Part shown: positions 9,522-19,961 of the stretch, in pieces
How the letters are laid out: each line of letters starts with the position of its first letter
Numbering within the stretch: position 1 is the stretch's first letter
NCBI GenBank assembly: GCA_009731375.1
Contig: BJOX01000282.1
Location: 162,397 to 185,191, forward strand
Origin: Paulinella micropora
Taxonomy: Eukaryota > Cercozoa > Imbricatea > Euglyphida
Direction: 5' to 3'
Length of the DNA: 22,795 bases
Program-made: the position numbers and the translations under genes
Notes under the pieces: model-generated
Told to the model about the DNA's origin: nothing
What the model saw: the letters and a program-made list of their open reading frames with translations, nothing else
Database searches by the model: none

Positions 9522-9595
9522 TGAGTCAGAGGCCAACCAGTGGGTGGCAAAGATCTCTCAGCACTTCGCTTTACCTGAACTACTAGACGACGAGG
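9522..9595 (+). CDS. Exon 7: PH domain C-terminal helix
   Basis: Seventy-four nt between TTGGTAG and GACGAGG|GTACAA. After one base finishing Ser, the codons read [12 protein letters not shown] then [12 protein letters not shown], with one base left over. S-x-S-E-A-N-x-W-V-x-x-I is the PH C-terminal helix, and W119 is the family's near-invariant Trp. Acceptor-side copies are at 9242-9270 (SEAEANHWVA), 9346-9363 and 9439-9456. Donor-side copies are at 9751-9784, 9872-9900 and, degenerate, 10041-10070. The leftover G joins AA of exon 8 to give Glu, making a DDEEQEE acidic junction. Confidence 0.87.
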
Positions 9596-9609
9596 GTACA
9601 ACTACCTAC

Positions 9610-9667
<58 letters not shown>

Positions 9668-9692
9668 GTCTGTCTATCTATCTATCTATCTG

Positions 9693-9731
<39 letters not shown>

Positions 9732-9915
9732 GTCTATCTATCTGTCTATTCACTTCGCTTTACCTGAACTACTAGACGATGAGGGTAACACCTATCTATC
9801 TATCTATCTGTCTATCTATCTATCTATCTGTCTATCTATCTGTCTATCTATCTATCTATCTATCTATCTATCGCTTTACCTGAACTACTAGACGATGAGG
9901 GCTACAGCTATCTAC

Positions 9916-9957
<42 letters not shown>

Positions 9958-10134
9958 GTCTGTCTATTTGTCTATCTATCCATCTATCTATCCATCTATC
10001 TATCCATCGCACGACCTATCTACCTACCTACCTACCTATCTCACATTGACCTCAGCTACTAGACAATGATGTTTTCCCTTCTCCTTATTCAAAATCTCTC
10101 TCTCTCTCTCTCCCGTTGTTGTTGCTGTTGTTAC

Positions 10135-10168
<34 letters not shown>

Positions 10169-10230
10169 CTAATGGGCATATTTCCTCCTTATATAAAAAA
10201 ATCTCGCAGCTTATCTGCCTGCATATGTAG
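9596..10230 (+). pseudogene. (TATC)n with donor-side copies of exon 7
   Basis: Copies at 9751-9784 and 9872-9900 encode (HF)[10 protein letters not shown]; the first keeps the GT donor and the second has GC. A faint one lies at 10041-10070. A CT tract (~10095) and an AT tract (~10135) follow. Confidence 0.8.
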
Positions 10231-12284
10231 AGCACGCAAGAAGAGATCGATTTTTTAGAAGAAAAGACAAACCGACAACTAGCTTATCTACCTACCTACC
10301 TACCTACCTACCTACCTACCTGCTTATCTACCTCCCTACCTCCCTACCTACCTACCTACCTATCTGCAAGCCTGCCTCATTTACCTATATCCACCTACCT
10401 ATCTACCTATCTACATACCTGTTTCAGAACGGGAAGAGATTGAGGTGGAGAAGAAAGAGACAACACCAACAAATAGCTTATCTACCTACCTATCTACTTG
10501 GCTGCATGCTATATCTATTCAGCCCCCCATGCATACAGAACAAGAAGAGAACGAGGTGGAGAAGACAAGACAAACCTACAACTTGCTCATCTGCCTGCCT
10601 ACCTACCTACCTACCTGCCTGCCTGCCTTATATATCTATTACCTATCTATGTATATGTAGAACAAGAAAAGATCGAGCTACAGAAGAAAAAACAATCCAA
10701 CAACTTGCTCATCTGCCTGTCTACCTACCTATTGCATACCTGTCTGACATATCTATTTATCTATCTACACATATGCATAACACGAAGAGAACCAGCTGGA
10801 GAAGACAAGACAAACCTACAGCTTGCTCATCTGCCTACCTACCTACCTACCTACCTGCCTGCCTGCCTGCCTTATACGTCTATTTATCTATCTATGCATA
10901 TGTAGAATAAGAAGAGATCAAGGTACAGAAGACAATGCAACAACTTGCTCGTCGACCTACCTACTTACCTACCTACCTACATACCTACCTTCCTACCTAC
11001 CTACCTACCTATCGCCTTACATATCTATTTATCTATCTACACACATGTAGAACAAGAAGAGAACGGGCTGGAGAAGAAAAGACAGACCTACAACTTGCTC
11101 ATCTGCCTGCCTACCTACTTACCTAACTACCTGCCTGCCTGCCTTCTACGTCTATTTATCTATCTATGCATATGCAGAATAAGAGATCAAGTTACAGAAG
11201 ACAATACAACAACTTGCTCGTCGACCTAGCTACCTACCTACCTACCTATCACATACCTGCCTTACATATCTATTTATCTATCTACACATGTGCAGAACAA
11301 GAAGAGAACGAGGTGGAGAAGACAAGACAAACCTACAACTTGCTCATCTGCCTGCCTACCTACCTACCTACCTACCTACCTACCTACCTACCTACCTGCC
11401 TGCCTTATACGTCTATTTATCTATCTATGCATATGTAAAATAAGAAGAGATCAAGCTACAGAAGACAATGCAACAACTTGCTCGTCGACCTACCTACCTA
11501 CCTACCTACCTACCTATCACATACCTGCCTTACATATCTATTTATCTATCTACACACATGTAGAACAAGAAGAGAACGGGCTGGAGAAGAAAAGACAGAC
11601 CTACAACTTGCTCCTCTGCCTACCTACCTACCTATCTACCTACCTACCTACCTACCTACCTGCCTTATATATCCATTCATCCATCTACACATATGTAGAA
11701 CAAGAAGAGATCGAGCTGGACAAGAAAAGACAATGCAACAACTTGCTCATCTACCTACCTACCTACCTACCTACCTACCTGCCTGCCTGCCTTAGAAATC
11801 TATTTATCCACCTACGCATGTGTCGAACAAGAGGAGATCAAACTGAAGAAGAAAAGACAATCCGACAACTTGCTCCTCTACCTACCTACCTACCTACCCC
11901 TACCTACCTGCCTTATATATATCTATTTATCTATCTACGCATGTGTCGAACAAGAAGAGATCGAGCTGGACAAGAAAAGACAATCCGACAACTTGTTCCT
12001 CTACCTACCTACCTAACTACCTACCTACCCCTACCTACCTGCCTTATACATATCTATTTATCTATCTATGCATGTGTCGAACAAGAAGAGATCGAGCTGG
12101 AGAAGAAAAGACAATCCGACAACTTGCTCCTCTGCTACCTACCTACCTACCCCCTACCTACCTGCCTTATATATATCTATTTATCTATCTACGCATGTGT
12201 CGAACAAGAAGAGATCGAGCTGGAGAAGAAAAGACAATCCGACAACTTGCTCATCTACCTACCTACCTACCCCTACCTACCTGT

Positions 12285-12323
<39 letters not shown>

Positions 12324-12742
12324 ACGCATATGTAGAACAAGAAGAGATCGCGCTGGAGAAGAAAAGACAATCCGACAACTTGCTCCTCTACCTACCTACC
12401 TACCTACCTACCTACCTACCTACCCCTACCTACCTGCCTTATATATATCTATTTATCTATCTACGCATATGTAGAACAAGAAGAGATCGAGCTGGAGAAG
12501 AAAAGACAATCCGACAACTTGCTCCTCTACCTACCTACCTACCCCTACCTACCTACCTGCCTTATGCTAGAACAAGAAGAGATCGAGCTGGAGAAGAAGA
12601 GACAAACTAACACCTACCTACCTACCTACCTACCTACCTGCGTTATGCTAGAACAAGAAGAGATCGAGCTGGAGAAGAAGAGGCAAACTAACACCTACCT
12701 ACCTACCTACCCACCCCTACCTACCTACCTGCCTTATCCTAG
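10231..12742 (+). pseudogene. Array of 20 acceptor-side copies of exon 8 in (CTAC)n
   Basis: Copies begin near 10231, 10428, 10539, 10661, 10779, 10906, 11051, 11177, 11296, 11439, 11564, 11699, 11826, 11949, 12080, 12203, 12336, 12475, 12571 and 12652, at ~80-200 base spacing. Each holds ~45-55 bases of the EQEEIELEKKRQ region and then runs into CTAC/TATC repeats. Six lack the acceptor AG: four in a row have TCG, and two others have TAA or CATAA. The copies near 10906, 11177 and 11439 have AATAAG for AACAAG, an in-frame TAA. Copies at the right end match exon 8 best. The 394-codon ORF at 11290-12474 is read through this array because CTAC and TATC contain no stop. Confidence 0.88.
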
Positions 12743-12843
12743 AACAAGAAGAGATCGAGCTGGAGAAGAAGAGGCAAACTAACAACCCCAGAACGGCAGC
12801 CCTCTGTTCCCGCTTCATGGCAATTTCCGAGGAACTGGCCCAG
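12743..12843 (+). CDS. Exon 8: start of the coiled-coil region
   Basis: A 101-nt exon between ATCCTAG and GCCCAG|GTATGT, an excellent donor. It starts in phase 1 and ends in phase 0. It reads QEEIELEKKRQTNNP, RTAALCSRF and MAISEELAQ. The charged first part (EIELEKKRQ) and the SEELAQ end look helical, consistent with a coiled coil after the PH domain. The longest run of partial copies in the window surrounds it: 20 acceptor-side copies upstream and about ten donor-side copies downstream. It is the only copy in which the EQEEIELEKK half and the [10 protein letters not shown] half are joined. Confidence 0.85.
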
Positions 12844-13110
12844 GTATGTATGTGTATATGCATGCATGCATATCTGTATGTGTATTTATCTATCTATCTA
12901 TCTATCTATCTATCTTCTATGTGTTTTCGCTTTATGGCCATTTCCGAAGAACTGGCCCAGGTATGTGTGTGTATATACATGCATGCATATGTGTATTTGT
13001 ATCTATCTATCTATCTCTATCTATCTTCTATGTGTTTTCGCTTTATGGCCGTTTCCGAAGAACTGGCCCAGGTATGTATGTGTACATGCATGCATGCATA
13101 GGTGTATGTG

Positions 13111-13153
<43 letters not shown>

Positions 13154-13211
13154 GTGTCAATCTGTGCTCTCGCTTTATGCCTATCTATCTGTCTATATTT
13201 CTATCTTGCTG

Positions 13212-13268
<57 letters not shown>

Positions 13269-13400
13269 GTGTTCTCCCTTTATGGCCTTTTCCGAAGAAC
13301 TAGTTCACGTATGTATGTATATATGCATTCATGCATGTGTGTGTGTCTGTATCTGTCTCTGTACTCTCGTTTCATTCCTATCTATCTATCTATCTATCTA

Positions 13401-13439
<39 letters not shown>

Positions 13440-13536
13440 ATCTATCTATCTATCTATATGTGTTCACTTTATGGCCTTTAACGAAGAACTGGCCCAAGTA
13501 TGTATGTATATATGCATGCATGCATATGTGTATGTG

Positions 13537-13577
<41 letters not shown>

Positions 13578-13625
13578 GCCCTCTTGCTTTATGGCTATCT
13601 CCGAAGAACTGGCCTCACTCTCTCT

Positions 13626-13656
<31 letters not shown>

Positions 13657-13719
13657 ATCTACCTATCTATCTGCGCTCTCGCTTTATGGCTATCTCCGAA
13701 GAACTGGCCTCACTCTCGC

Positions 13720-13763
<44 letters not shown>

Positions 13764-13803
13764 GCGCTCTCGCTTGATGGCTCAGACTTGTTTCTGTGTA
13801 TGA

Positions 13804-13834
<31 letters not shown>

Positions 13835-14060
13835 CTATCTATCTATCTATCTATCTGTGTGTTTTGGCTTTATGGTCATTTCCGAAGATCGCACAGGTAT
13901 GTATGTATGTATGTATGTATGTATGTATGTATGCTTATGTATGATAAATGTATATGTGTGAGTGTCTATCTATCTATCTATCTATCTATCCATCCATCTA
14001 TCCATCTCTTTATCTATCAATCTATCTATCTTTGAATATGCAGCGCTGATATAGCAAACA

Positions 14061-14100
<40 letters not shown>

Positions 14101-14194
14101 GTCTATCTATGTATCTATGTATCTATGTATCTATCTATCTATCTATTTTTCTATCTACCCCCCACCTACCTTCCTACCTTTATATCTATCGCAT
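12844..14194 (+). pseudogene. About ten donor-side copies of exon 8 in (TATC)n/(TATG)n
   Basis: Copies of the [19 protein letters not shown] segment end at 12960, 13071, 13308, 13497 and 13896 with the donor. Others at 13161-13181, 13356-13380, 13577-13618, 13671-13716 and 13763-13790 lack it or turn into CTCACTCTC. TATC precedes and TATG follows most copies. A short unexplained piece lies at 14032-14064. Confidence 0.85.
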
Positions 14195-14252
14195 GCAGAA
14201 GAAGGCTCCTACTACCTCGTCAACGGCAGCAGCATCTATCTATCTATCTATG

Positions 14253-14294
<42 letters not shown>

Positions 14295-14408
14295 CCTATC
14301 TTCCTACCTATCTACCTATTTACCTACCTACCTACCTACCTACCTGCCTATGTGCGGCAGGCAGAAGAAGGCTCCTACTACCTCGTCAACGGCAACAGCA
14401 TCTATCTG

Positions 14409-14442
<34 letters not shown>

Positions 14443-14842
14443 CATCTATCTATCTATCTATCTATCTATCTTATCTATCTATCTACCCACCTACCTATCT
14501 ACCCACCTACCTACCTGCCTATGTGCGGCAGGCAGAAAAAGACTCCTACTACCTCGTCAACGGCAACAGCATCTATCTATCTATCTATCTATCTATCTAT
14601 TTCTTCAACGTCCTCCTCTTCTTTTTCCCAGAACACAGTCTACCCGTGATTCCCATCCCGGACACATGCACAGTACACAAATTACTGTTTGATGTGAAAC
14701 TGCGTTTCTTTGCAAGGACTACATTCCTTTGCGACATCTCATTTATCTATCTATCTACCCACCTACCCACCTACCTACCTACCTACCTGCCTATGTGCGG
14801 CAGGCAGAAAAAGACTCCTACTACCTCGTCAGCGGCAACAGC

Positions 14843-14886
<44 letters not shown>

Positions 14887-15046
14887 GTCTGTCTATCTAT
14901 CTATCTGTCTATCTATCTATCTATCTTTCTATCTCGACATCTCATCCTATCTACCTATCTACCTATCTACCCACCTACCTACCTACCTACCTACCTACCT
15001 ACCTGCCTACCTGTGGCAGGCAGAAGGTCTCGTCAACGGCAACAGC

Positions 15047-15139
<93 letters not shown>

Positions 15140-15193
15140 CCCATCTACCTACCTACCTACCTACCTACCTACCTACCTGCCTATCTATCGCAG
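14195..15193 (+). pseudogene. Five acceptor-side copies of exon 9 in (TATC)n/(CTAC)n
   Basis: Copies at 14195-14232, 14361-14402, 14532-14572, 14804-14844 and 15020-15049, most starting GCGGCAG|GCAGAA and stopping at AACAGCATC or CAGCAGCATC. The last has a deletion. R5 is inserted between the third and fourth. Confidence 0.85.
14601..14744 (+). mobile_element. Retroposon-like repeat R5, copy 1
   Basis: Complex sequence between (TATC)n tracts, ending GCGACATCTCATTTATC. The last ~95 bases (from TCCCATCCCGGACACATG) recur inverted at 18305-18397. The terminal ACATCTCAT resembles the end of R2. It sits among the acceptor-side copies of exon 9. Confidence 0.55.
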
Positions 15194-15268
15194 GCAGAAG
15201 AAGGGTCCTACTACCTCGTCAACGGCAGCAGCACCGAGACATACGAGCTAAGAAAGACAAGTGGAGTG
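15194..15268 (+). CDS. Exon 9 of the coiled-coil region
   Basis: Seventy-five nt, phase 0 at both ends, between ATCGCAG and GGAGTG|GTAATA. The peptide is [13 protein letters not shown] followed by [12 protein letters not shown]. Five upstream copies preserve [11 protein letters not shown] or [11 protein letters not shown]; three downstream copies preserve ELRKTS plus the GT donor. [16 protein letters not shown] and ELRKTSDV differ mostly at silent sites (CTA/CTG, AGA/CGC, AAG/AAA, AGT/AGC). This supports the chosen frame over the alternative RQRQQHRD frame, which is also open locally. I recognise no domain. Confidence 0.78.
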
Positions 15269-15276
15269 GTAATAAG

Positions 15277-15307
<31 letters not shown>

Positions 15308-15456
15308 GTCATGCCCATAGATTAAACACCATCTATCTATCTATCTCTCTACCAACCAACTTACCTACCTACCTATCTACCTACCTATCTATCTATGAAC
15401 GGCAACAGCACCGAGATGTAAGAGCTGAGAAAAAACGAACGAAGTGGTCGAACGAA

Positions 15457-15499
<43 letters not shown>

Positions 15500-15662
15500 C
15501 CTACCTAGCTACCTACCTACCTATCTATCTACCTACCTACCTACCTTCCTATCTATCTATCTATGAACGGCAACACCACCAAGACGAACGAGCTGAGAAA
15601 AACAAGCGGAGGGGTAGAACGAACTATCAAGAATTCTATCTATCTGATCTTTCCAATCATCC

Positions 15663-15694
<32 letters not shown>

Positions 15695-15762
15695 GTCCAT
15701 CTATCTATCTATGGTAGGGTCCCTATGGCCTTTTGGCTATGCGATGCTCCTAGATAATCACA

Positions 15763-15796
<34 letters not shown>

Positions 15797-15840
15797 GAAC
15801 CAGACATGAGCTGCGCAAAACAAGCGACGTGGTACACGAA

Positions 15841-15875
<35 letters not shown>

Positions 15876-16007
15876 GCTAGCTAGCTATCTATCTATCTGT
15901 CTATCTATCCATTCATCCATCCATCCATCCATCAAGCTATCCATCCATTCATTCATCCATCCATCTATCTATCTATCTATCTGTCTATCTATTTATCTAT
16001 CTCACAG
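15269..16007 (+). pseudogene. Three donor-side copies of exon 9 in (TATC)n
   Basis: Copies at 15398-15457, 15567-15633 and 15798-15842. The second and third keep ELRKTS in frame; the first has an indel and a stop in that frame. All keep a GT at the donor position. A truncated R1 end, the R3-like segment (15714-15763) and (CATC)n (~15908-15965) also lie here. Confidence 0.8.
15308..15329 (+). mobile_element. Truncated 3' end of R1
   Basis: Matches the last ~20 bases of the R1 repeat (CATGCCCATAGATTAAACA) and is followed by (TATC)n, as is R1. Short, so chance is possible, but the position relative to the simple repeat is identical. Confidence 0.4.
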
Positions 16008-16288
16008 AGCTTGAGGCGCACTGTGGAGACGAAGCAGGATATGACAGACAAGATCAATCAATTCCTATCTATCTATCTATCTATCTATCTACCTATCTAT
16101 CTACCTACCTACCTACCTACCTACCTACCTACCTGCCTACCTACCTGCCTACCCGCCTACCTACCCACCTACCTACCTACTTACTTATTTACGTATCTAT
16201 CTACCTGTCTATCTATTGGTCGATCTCACAGAGCTTGACGCGCACTGTGGCGACGAAGCAGGACATGGCGGACAAGATCACTCAACTC

Positions 16289-16320
<32 letters not shown>

Positions 16321-16618
16321 ATCTATCTATCTATCTACCTACCTACCTACCTACGTGCCTACCTGCCTACGCACCTACCTACCTACTTACTTATTTACGT
16401 ATCTATCTACCTGTCTATCTCACAGAGCTTGACTCGCATTGTGCAGACGAAGCAGGACATGGCAGACAAGATCACTCAACTCCTATCTATCTATCTATCT
16501 ATCTACCTACCTACCTACCTACCCTGCCTGCCTACCTGCCTACCCACCTACCTACCTGCCTACCTACCTACCTACCCACCTACCTACTTACTTATTTACG
16601 TATCTGCCTATCTCACAG
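16008..16618 (+). pseudogene. Three acceptor-side copies of exon 10 in (TATC)n/(CTAC)n
   Basis: Copies at 16008-16064 (SLRRTVETKQDMTDKINQF), 16232-16290 (SLTRTVATKQDMADKITQL) and 16426-16483 (SLTRIVQTKQDMADKITQL). All keep CACAG|AGC and an open frame, with mixed silent and replacement changes, then stop at CTCCTATC. Confidence 0.87.
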
Positions 16619-16711
16619 AGCTTGACTCGCATTGTGGAGACCAAGCAGGACATGGCAGACAAGATCACTCGAGCCAGACACGACATCGAACAAGAAATCG
16701 CAAAAATCAAT
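16619..16711 (+). CDS. Exon 10: coiled-coil helix
   Basis: Ninety-three nt, phase 0 at both ends, between TCTCACAG and ATCAAT|GTCACT. It reads SLTRIVETKQDMADKI, TRARHDIEQ and EIAKIN, with hydrophobic residues at roughly heptad spacing (I, M, I, I, I), as expected of a coiled coil. Three upstream copies contain the acceptor and stop after DKI[TN]Q. Three downstream pieces keep the second half; one reads DKITGARQDIVQEIVKIN. The donor GTCACT is weak, so the exon may end elsewhere nearby. Confidence 0.8.
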
Positions 16712-16843
16712 GTCACTCCTCTATCTATCTATCTATCTATCCATCCATCCATCCATCTATCTATCTTTGTGTCTACCTATCTATGACTATCGGACAAGGT
16801 CACTGGCGCCAGAAAGAGCATTGTGTCTTTTCCTTTCTTTCTT

Positions 16844-16874
<31 letters not shown>

Positions 16875-16930
16875 GTCTATCTATCTATCTATCTATCTAT
16901 CTGTCTGTCTATCTATCTAATTATCTATCC

Positions 16931-16961
<31 letters not shown>

Positions 16962-17075
16962 GGACAAGATTACTGGAGCCAGACAGGACATCGTACAGGA
17001 GATCGTCAAGATCAATGCCACTCCTCTATCTTTATCTATCTACCTATCTATCTATCTATCCATCTATCTATCTAC

Positions 17076-17133
<58 letters not shown>

Positions 17134-17192
17134 GTGTGTCCATCTATGACTATCGGGCAGGGTCACTAGCGCAAGACAGAGATTATTATTAC

Positions 17193-17237
<45 letters not shown>

Positions 17238-17290
17238 CATTATTATCATTATTATTATTATTATTATTATCATGATCATTATTATTATTC

Positions 17291-17337
<47 letters not shown>

Positions 17338-17387
17338 GTTATTATTATTATTATTATTATCATTATTATTATTATTATTATTATTAT
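16712..17387 (+). pseudogene. Three donor-side copies of exon 10, then (ATT)n
   Basis: Pieces at ~16790-16827 (DKVTGARKSIV), 16962-17020 (DKITGARQDIVQEIVKIN) and 17148-17181. Each is preceded by CTATCGG. (TATC)n lies between; (ATT)n from ~17182 to the SINE. Confidence 0.8.
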
Positions 17388-17618
17388 GGACACCGTGATA
17401 GCCCAGTGGTCAAGTTCTACCATCTGGGCCCTGTCGCCAGTTCGATTCCCGTCGGTGCCACCAGTATTTTCATTGAACATACCGGTCCGTCTGGAAGTGT
17501 TGGAACTGCCCTTGCGGGGGTGTCATTAGAGCCTATCGTCAATTCTTCGTACTCCCCTCACGGGTGAGACGATGGAGGCGCATGTGCAGATATGCATCAG
17601 CCATTGACAGAGAAGCAC

Positions 17619-17619
<1 letters not shown>
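17388..17619 (+). mobile_element. tRNA-derived SINE, copy 2
   Basis: Nearly identical to 6882-7148, with A box, B box and CCA in the same places, but with a single copy of the 41-bp body segment. It ends at the same GAGAAGCACT and continues into a long (ATT)n tail. ATT repeats also precede it. It lies in the intron between exons 10 and 11, in the same orientation as the gene. Confidence 0.8.
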
Positions 17620-17654
<35 letters not shown>

Positions 17655-17698
17655 TACTATTATTATTAATATTATTATTAATATTATTATTAATATTA

Positions 17699-17754
<56 letters not shown>

Positions 17755-17780
17755 TACTACTACTACTACTACTACTACTA

Positions 17781-17850
<70 letters not shown>

Positions 17851-18206
17851 CACACTGCAGGAGTTGGCCAAGAGCAATGTGTCTCTTCCTTTCTATCTAT
17901 CTATCTATCTATCTATCTCGATCTATCTATCTATCTATCTATATATCTATCTGCTTGTGTGTGTATGTCTAAATGCAGGTCTTGGAAAAGACACGAGCCT
18001 CTTTGGATATTGTATGTATGTATGTATGTATGTATGTATGAGTAAGATCAGGAAGGCATATATCTGTTTGTGTGTATGTCTGTATATAGGTGTTGGAGAA
18101 GGAAATTGCCTTCCTGGATAATGTATGTATGTATGTATGTATGTATGTATGTATGTATGAGTAAGATCAGGAAGTCATATATCTGTTTGTGTGTGTATGT
18201 ATGTAG
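17620..18206 (+). pseudogene. (ATT)n SINE tail and three relatives of exon 11
   Basis: (ATT)n with an (ACT)n block to ~17850. Relatives of exon 11 at 17861-17878 (ELAKSN, with CTGCAG acceptor and GT after), 17979-18011 and 18090-18121. In the last two, (TATG)n interrupts the exon and the remaining AGTAAGATCAG follows at ~18040-18051 and 18159-18170. The first could instead be a real 18-nt exon that keeps the frame. Confidence 0.75.
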
Positions 18207-18247
18207 GTGTTGGAGAAGGAAGTGGCCTCGCTCATGAGCAAGATCAG
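18207..18247 (+). CDS. Exon 11: short coiled-coil exon
   Basis: Forty-one nt between TATGTAG and GATCAG|GTAAAC. Phase 0 at the start; it ends two bases into a codon. The peptide is VLEKEVASLMSKI plus a shared Arg. Leu/Val/Ile at a/d-like positions fit a coiled coil. Upstream relatives read VLEKTRASLDI (17979-18011) and VLEKEIAFLDN (18090-18121). A downstream relative, 18449-18485, reads MEKNVASIVSRL and ends at a GT. The frame is retained despite many base changes. Confidence 0.78.
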
Positions 18248-18396
18248 GTAAACACCAGATAGATAGATAGATAGACAGAGAGAGAGAGAGAGAGAGAGAG
18301 ATAGATGAGATATCGCAAAAAGAATGTAGTCCTTGCAAAGGAACGCAGTTTCACATCCTACAGCAATTTGTGTACTGTGCATGTGTCCGGGATGGG

Positions 18397-18443
<47 letters not shown>

Positions 18444-18602
18444 GATAGATGGAGAAGAACGTCGCTTCAATCGTGAGTAGATTAGGTAATCAGTTCTTAT
18501 CTATCTATCTACCTATCTATCTATCTATCTATCTATCTGTCTATCTGTCTTTCTATCTATCTATCTACCTACCTATCTATCTATCTATCTATCTATCTAT
18601 AG
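18248..18602 (+). pseudogene. GATA/GA/TATC repeats with a donor-side copy of exon 11
   Basis: The copy at 18449-18485 ends TTAG|GTAATC; an inverted R5 copy precedes it. The remainder is tetranucleotide repeat and a (GA)n run. Confidence 0.75.
18305..18397 (-). mobile_element. Repeat R5, copy 2
   Basis: Reverse complement of ~14651-14744 with a few changes. Its 3' end on the minus strand reads TTGCGATATCTCATC followed by TATC and CT repeats. It lies just after exon 11, in the intron before exon 12. Confidence 0.55.
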
Positions 18603-18644
18603 GGAGACTGAAGACGTCATACCTCCTGAAGACGTATTATCCAG
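18603..18644 (+). CDS. Exon 12 (candidate): acidic linker
   Basis: Forty-two nt between TCTATAG, directly after a (TATC)n tract, and ATCCAG|GTGATT. It begins and ends in phase 2, so including it keeps the frame between exons 11 and 13, and skipping it also keeps the frame. It reads ETEDVIPPEDVLS between two shared Arg residues. The Pro-Pro would break a helix and could hinge two coiled-coil segments. No copies are seen. It could be a cassette exon or a chance ORF. Confidence 0.55.
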
Positions 18645-18645
18645 G

Positions 18646-18679
<34 letters not shown>

Positions 18680-18744
18680 GTTGATTGATTGATTGATTGG
18701 TTGATTGGTTGATTGGTTGATTGGTTGGTTGGTTGGTTGGTTGG

Positions 18745-18825
<81 letters not shown>

Positions 18826-18851
18826 GGTTGATTGGTTGGTTGATTGGCTGG

Positions 18852-18901
<50 letters not shown>

Positions 18902-18983
18902 TATTGGATTGATTGATTTGTTGTATTGGTTGTTTGATTGGTTGTTTGATTGATTGATTGATGGATTGATGGATTGATTGATG

Positions 18984-19016
<33 letters not shown>

Positions 19017-19023
19017 ATTGATG

Positions 19024-19057
<34 letters not shown>

Positions 19058-19083
19058 TTGATTTGGTTGATTTGGTTGATTGG

Positions 19084-19134
<51 letters not shown>

Positions 19135-19147
19135 GTTGGTTGGTTGG

Positions 19148-19186
<39 letters not shown>

Positions 19187-19227
19187 GTTGTTTGATTGGT
19201 TGATTGGTTGGTTGGTTGGTTGGTTGG

Positions 19228-19265
<38 letters not shown>

Positions 19266-19398
19266 TATTGGATTTATTGGATTGATTGATTGTTTGATTG
19301 ATTGTTTGATTGGATTGTTTGATTGGTTGTTTGATTGGTTGTTTGATTGGTTGTTTGATTGGTTGTTTGATTGATTGATTGATTGGTTGTTTGATTGC

Positions 19399-19461
<63 letters not shown>

Positions 19462-19485
19462 GTTGATTGATTGATTGATTGGTGG

Positions 19486-19520
<35 letters not shown>

Positions 19521-19533
19521 GTTGATTGATTGG

Positions 19534-19586
<53 letters not shown>

Positions 19587-19764
19587 GGATTGATTGATGG
19601 ATTGATTGATTGATTGGTTGGTTGATTGGTTGGTTGATGGGTTGATTGGTTGATTGATTGATTGATTGATTGATTGATTTATTCATTGATTGATTGATTG
19701 ATTGATTGATTGATGGATTGATTGATTGATTGATTGGTTGATTGGTTGGTTGGTTGGTTGATTA

Positions 19765-19808
<44 letters not shown>

Positions 19809-19925
19809 GTTGCTTGGTTGCTTGGTTGCTTGGTTGCTTGGTTGATGTGTCTGAGTAGGCTAGGTCGTTTGCTAGTGCTGCTGCAAGGGACTCGTCAGAC
19901 ACGACATAGAAAAACAGAAAGAAAG

Positions 19926-19961
<36 letters not shown>

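Noticed and set aside
11290-12474. 394-codon + strand ORF rich in Tyr-Leu-Pro-Thr
   Set aside because: It reads straight through CTAC/TATC repeats, and the exon 8 copies fall in different frames within it. Stop-free repeats explain its length.
14109-15251. 380-codon + strand ORF of Tyr-Leu-Ser-Ile repeats
   Set aside because: Same cause: stop-free TATC repeats with exon 9 copies read mostly in the wrong frame.
15380-15457. Alternative frame [11 protein letters not shown] in the exon 9 region
   Set aside because: Open in some copies, but it does not fit the phases of exons 8 and 10, and silent-site changes favour the ELRKTS frame.
17166-17480. Minus-strand peptide with GNRTGDRAQMVELDHWAI, also at 6552-6974
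   Set aside because: It is the antisense of the tRNA-like SINE head; recurrence reflects element copy number, not a protein family.
18901-19686. 261-codon minus-strand Asn-Gln-Ser ORF
   Set aside because: Translation of (AATC)n, which has no stop on that strand; no complex sequence inside.
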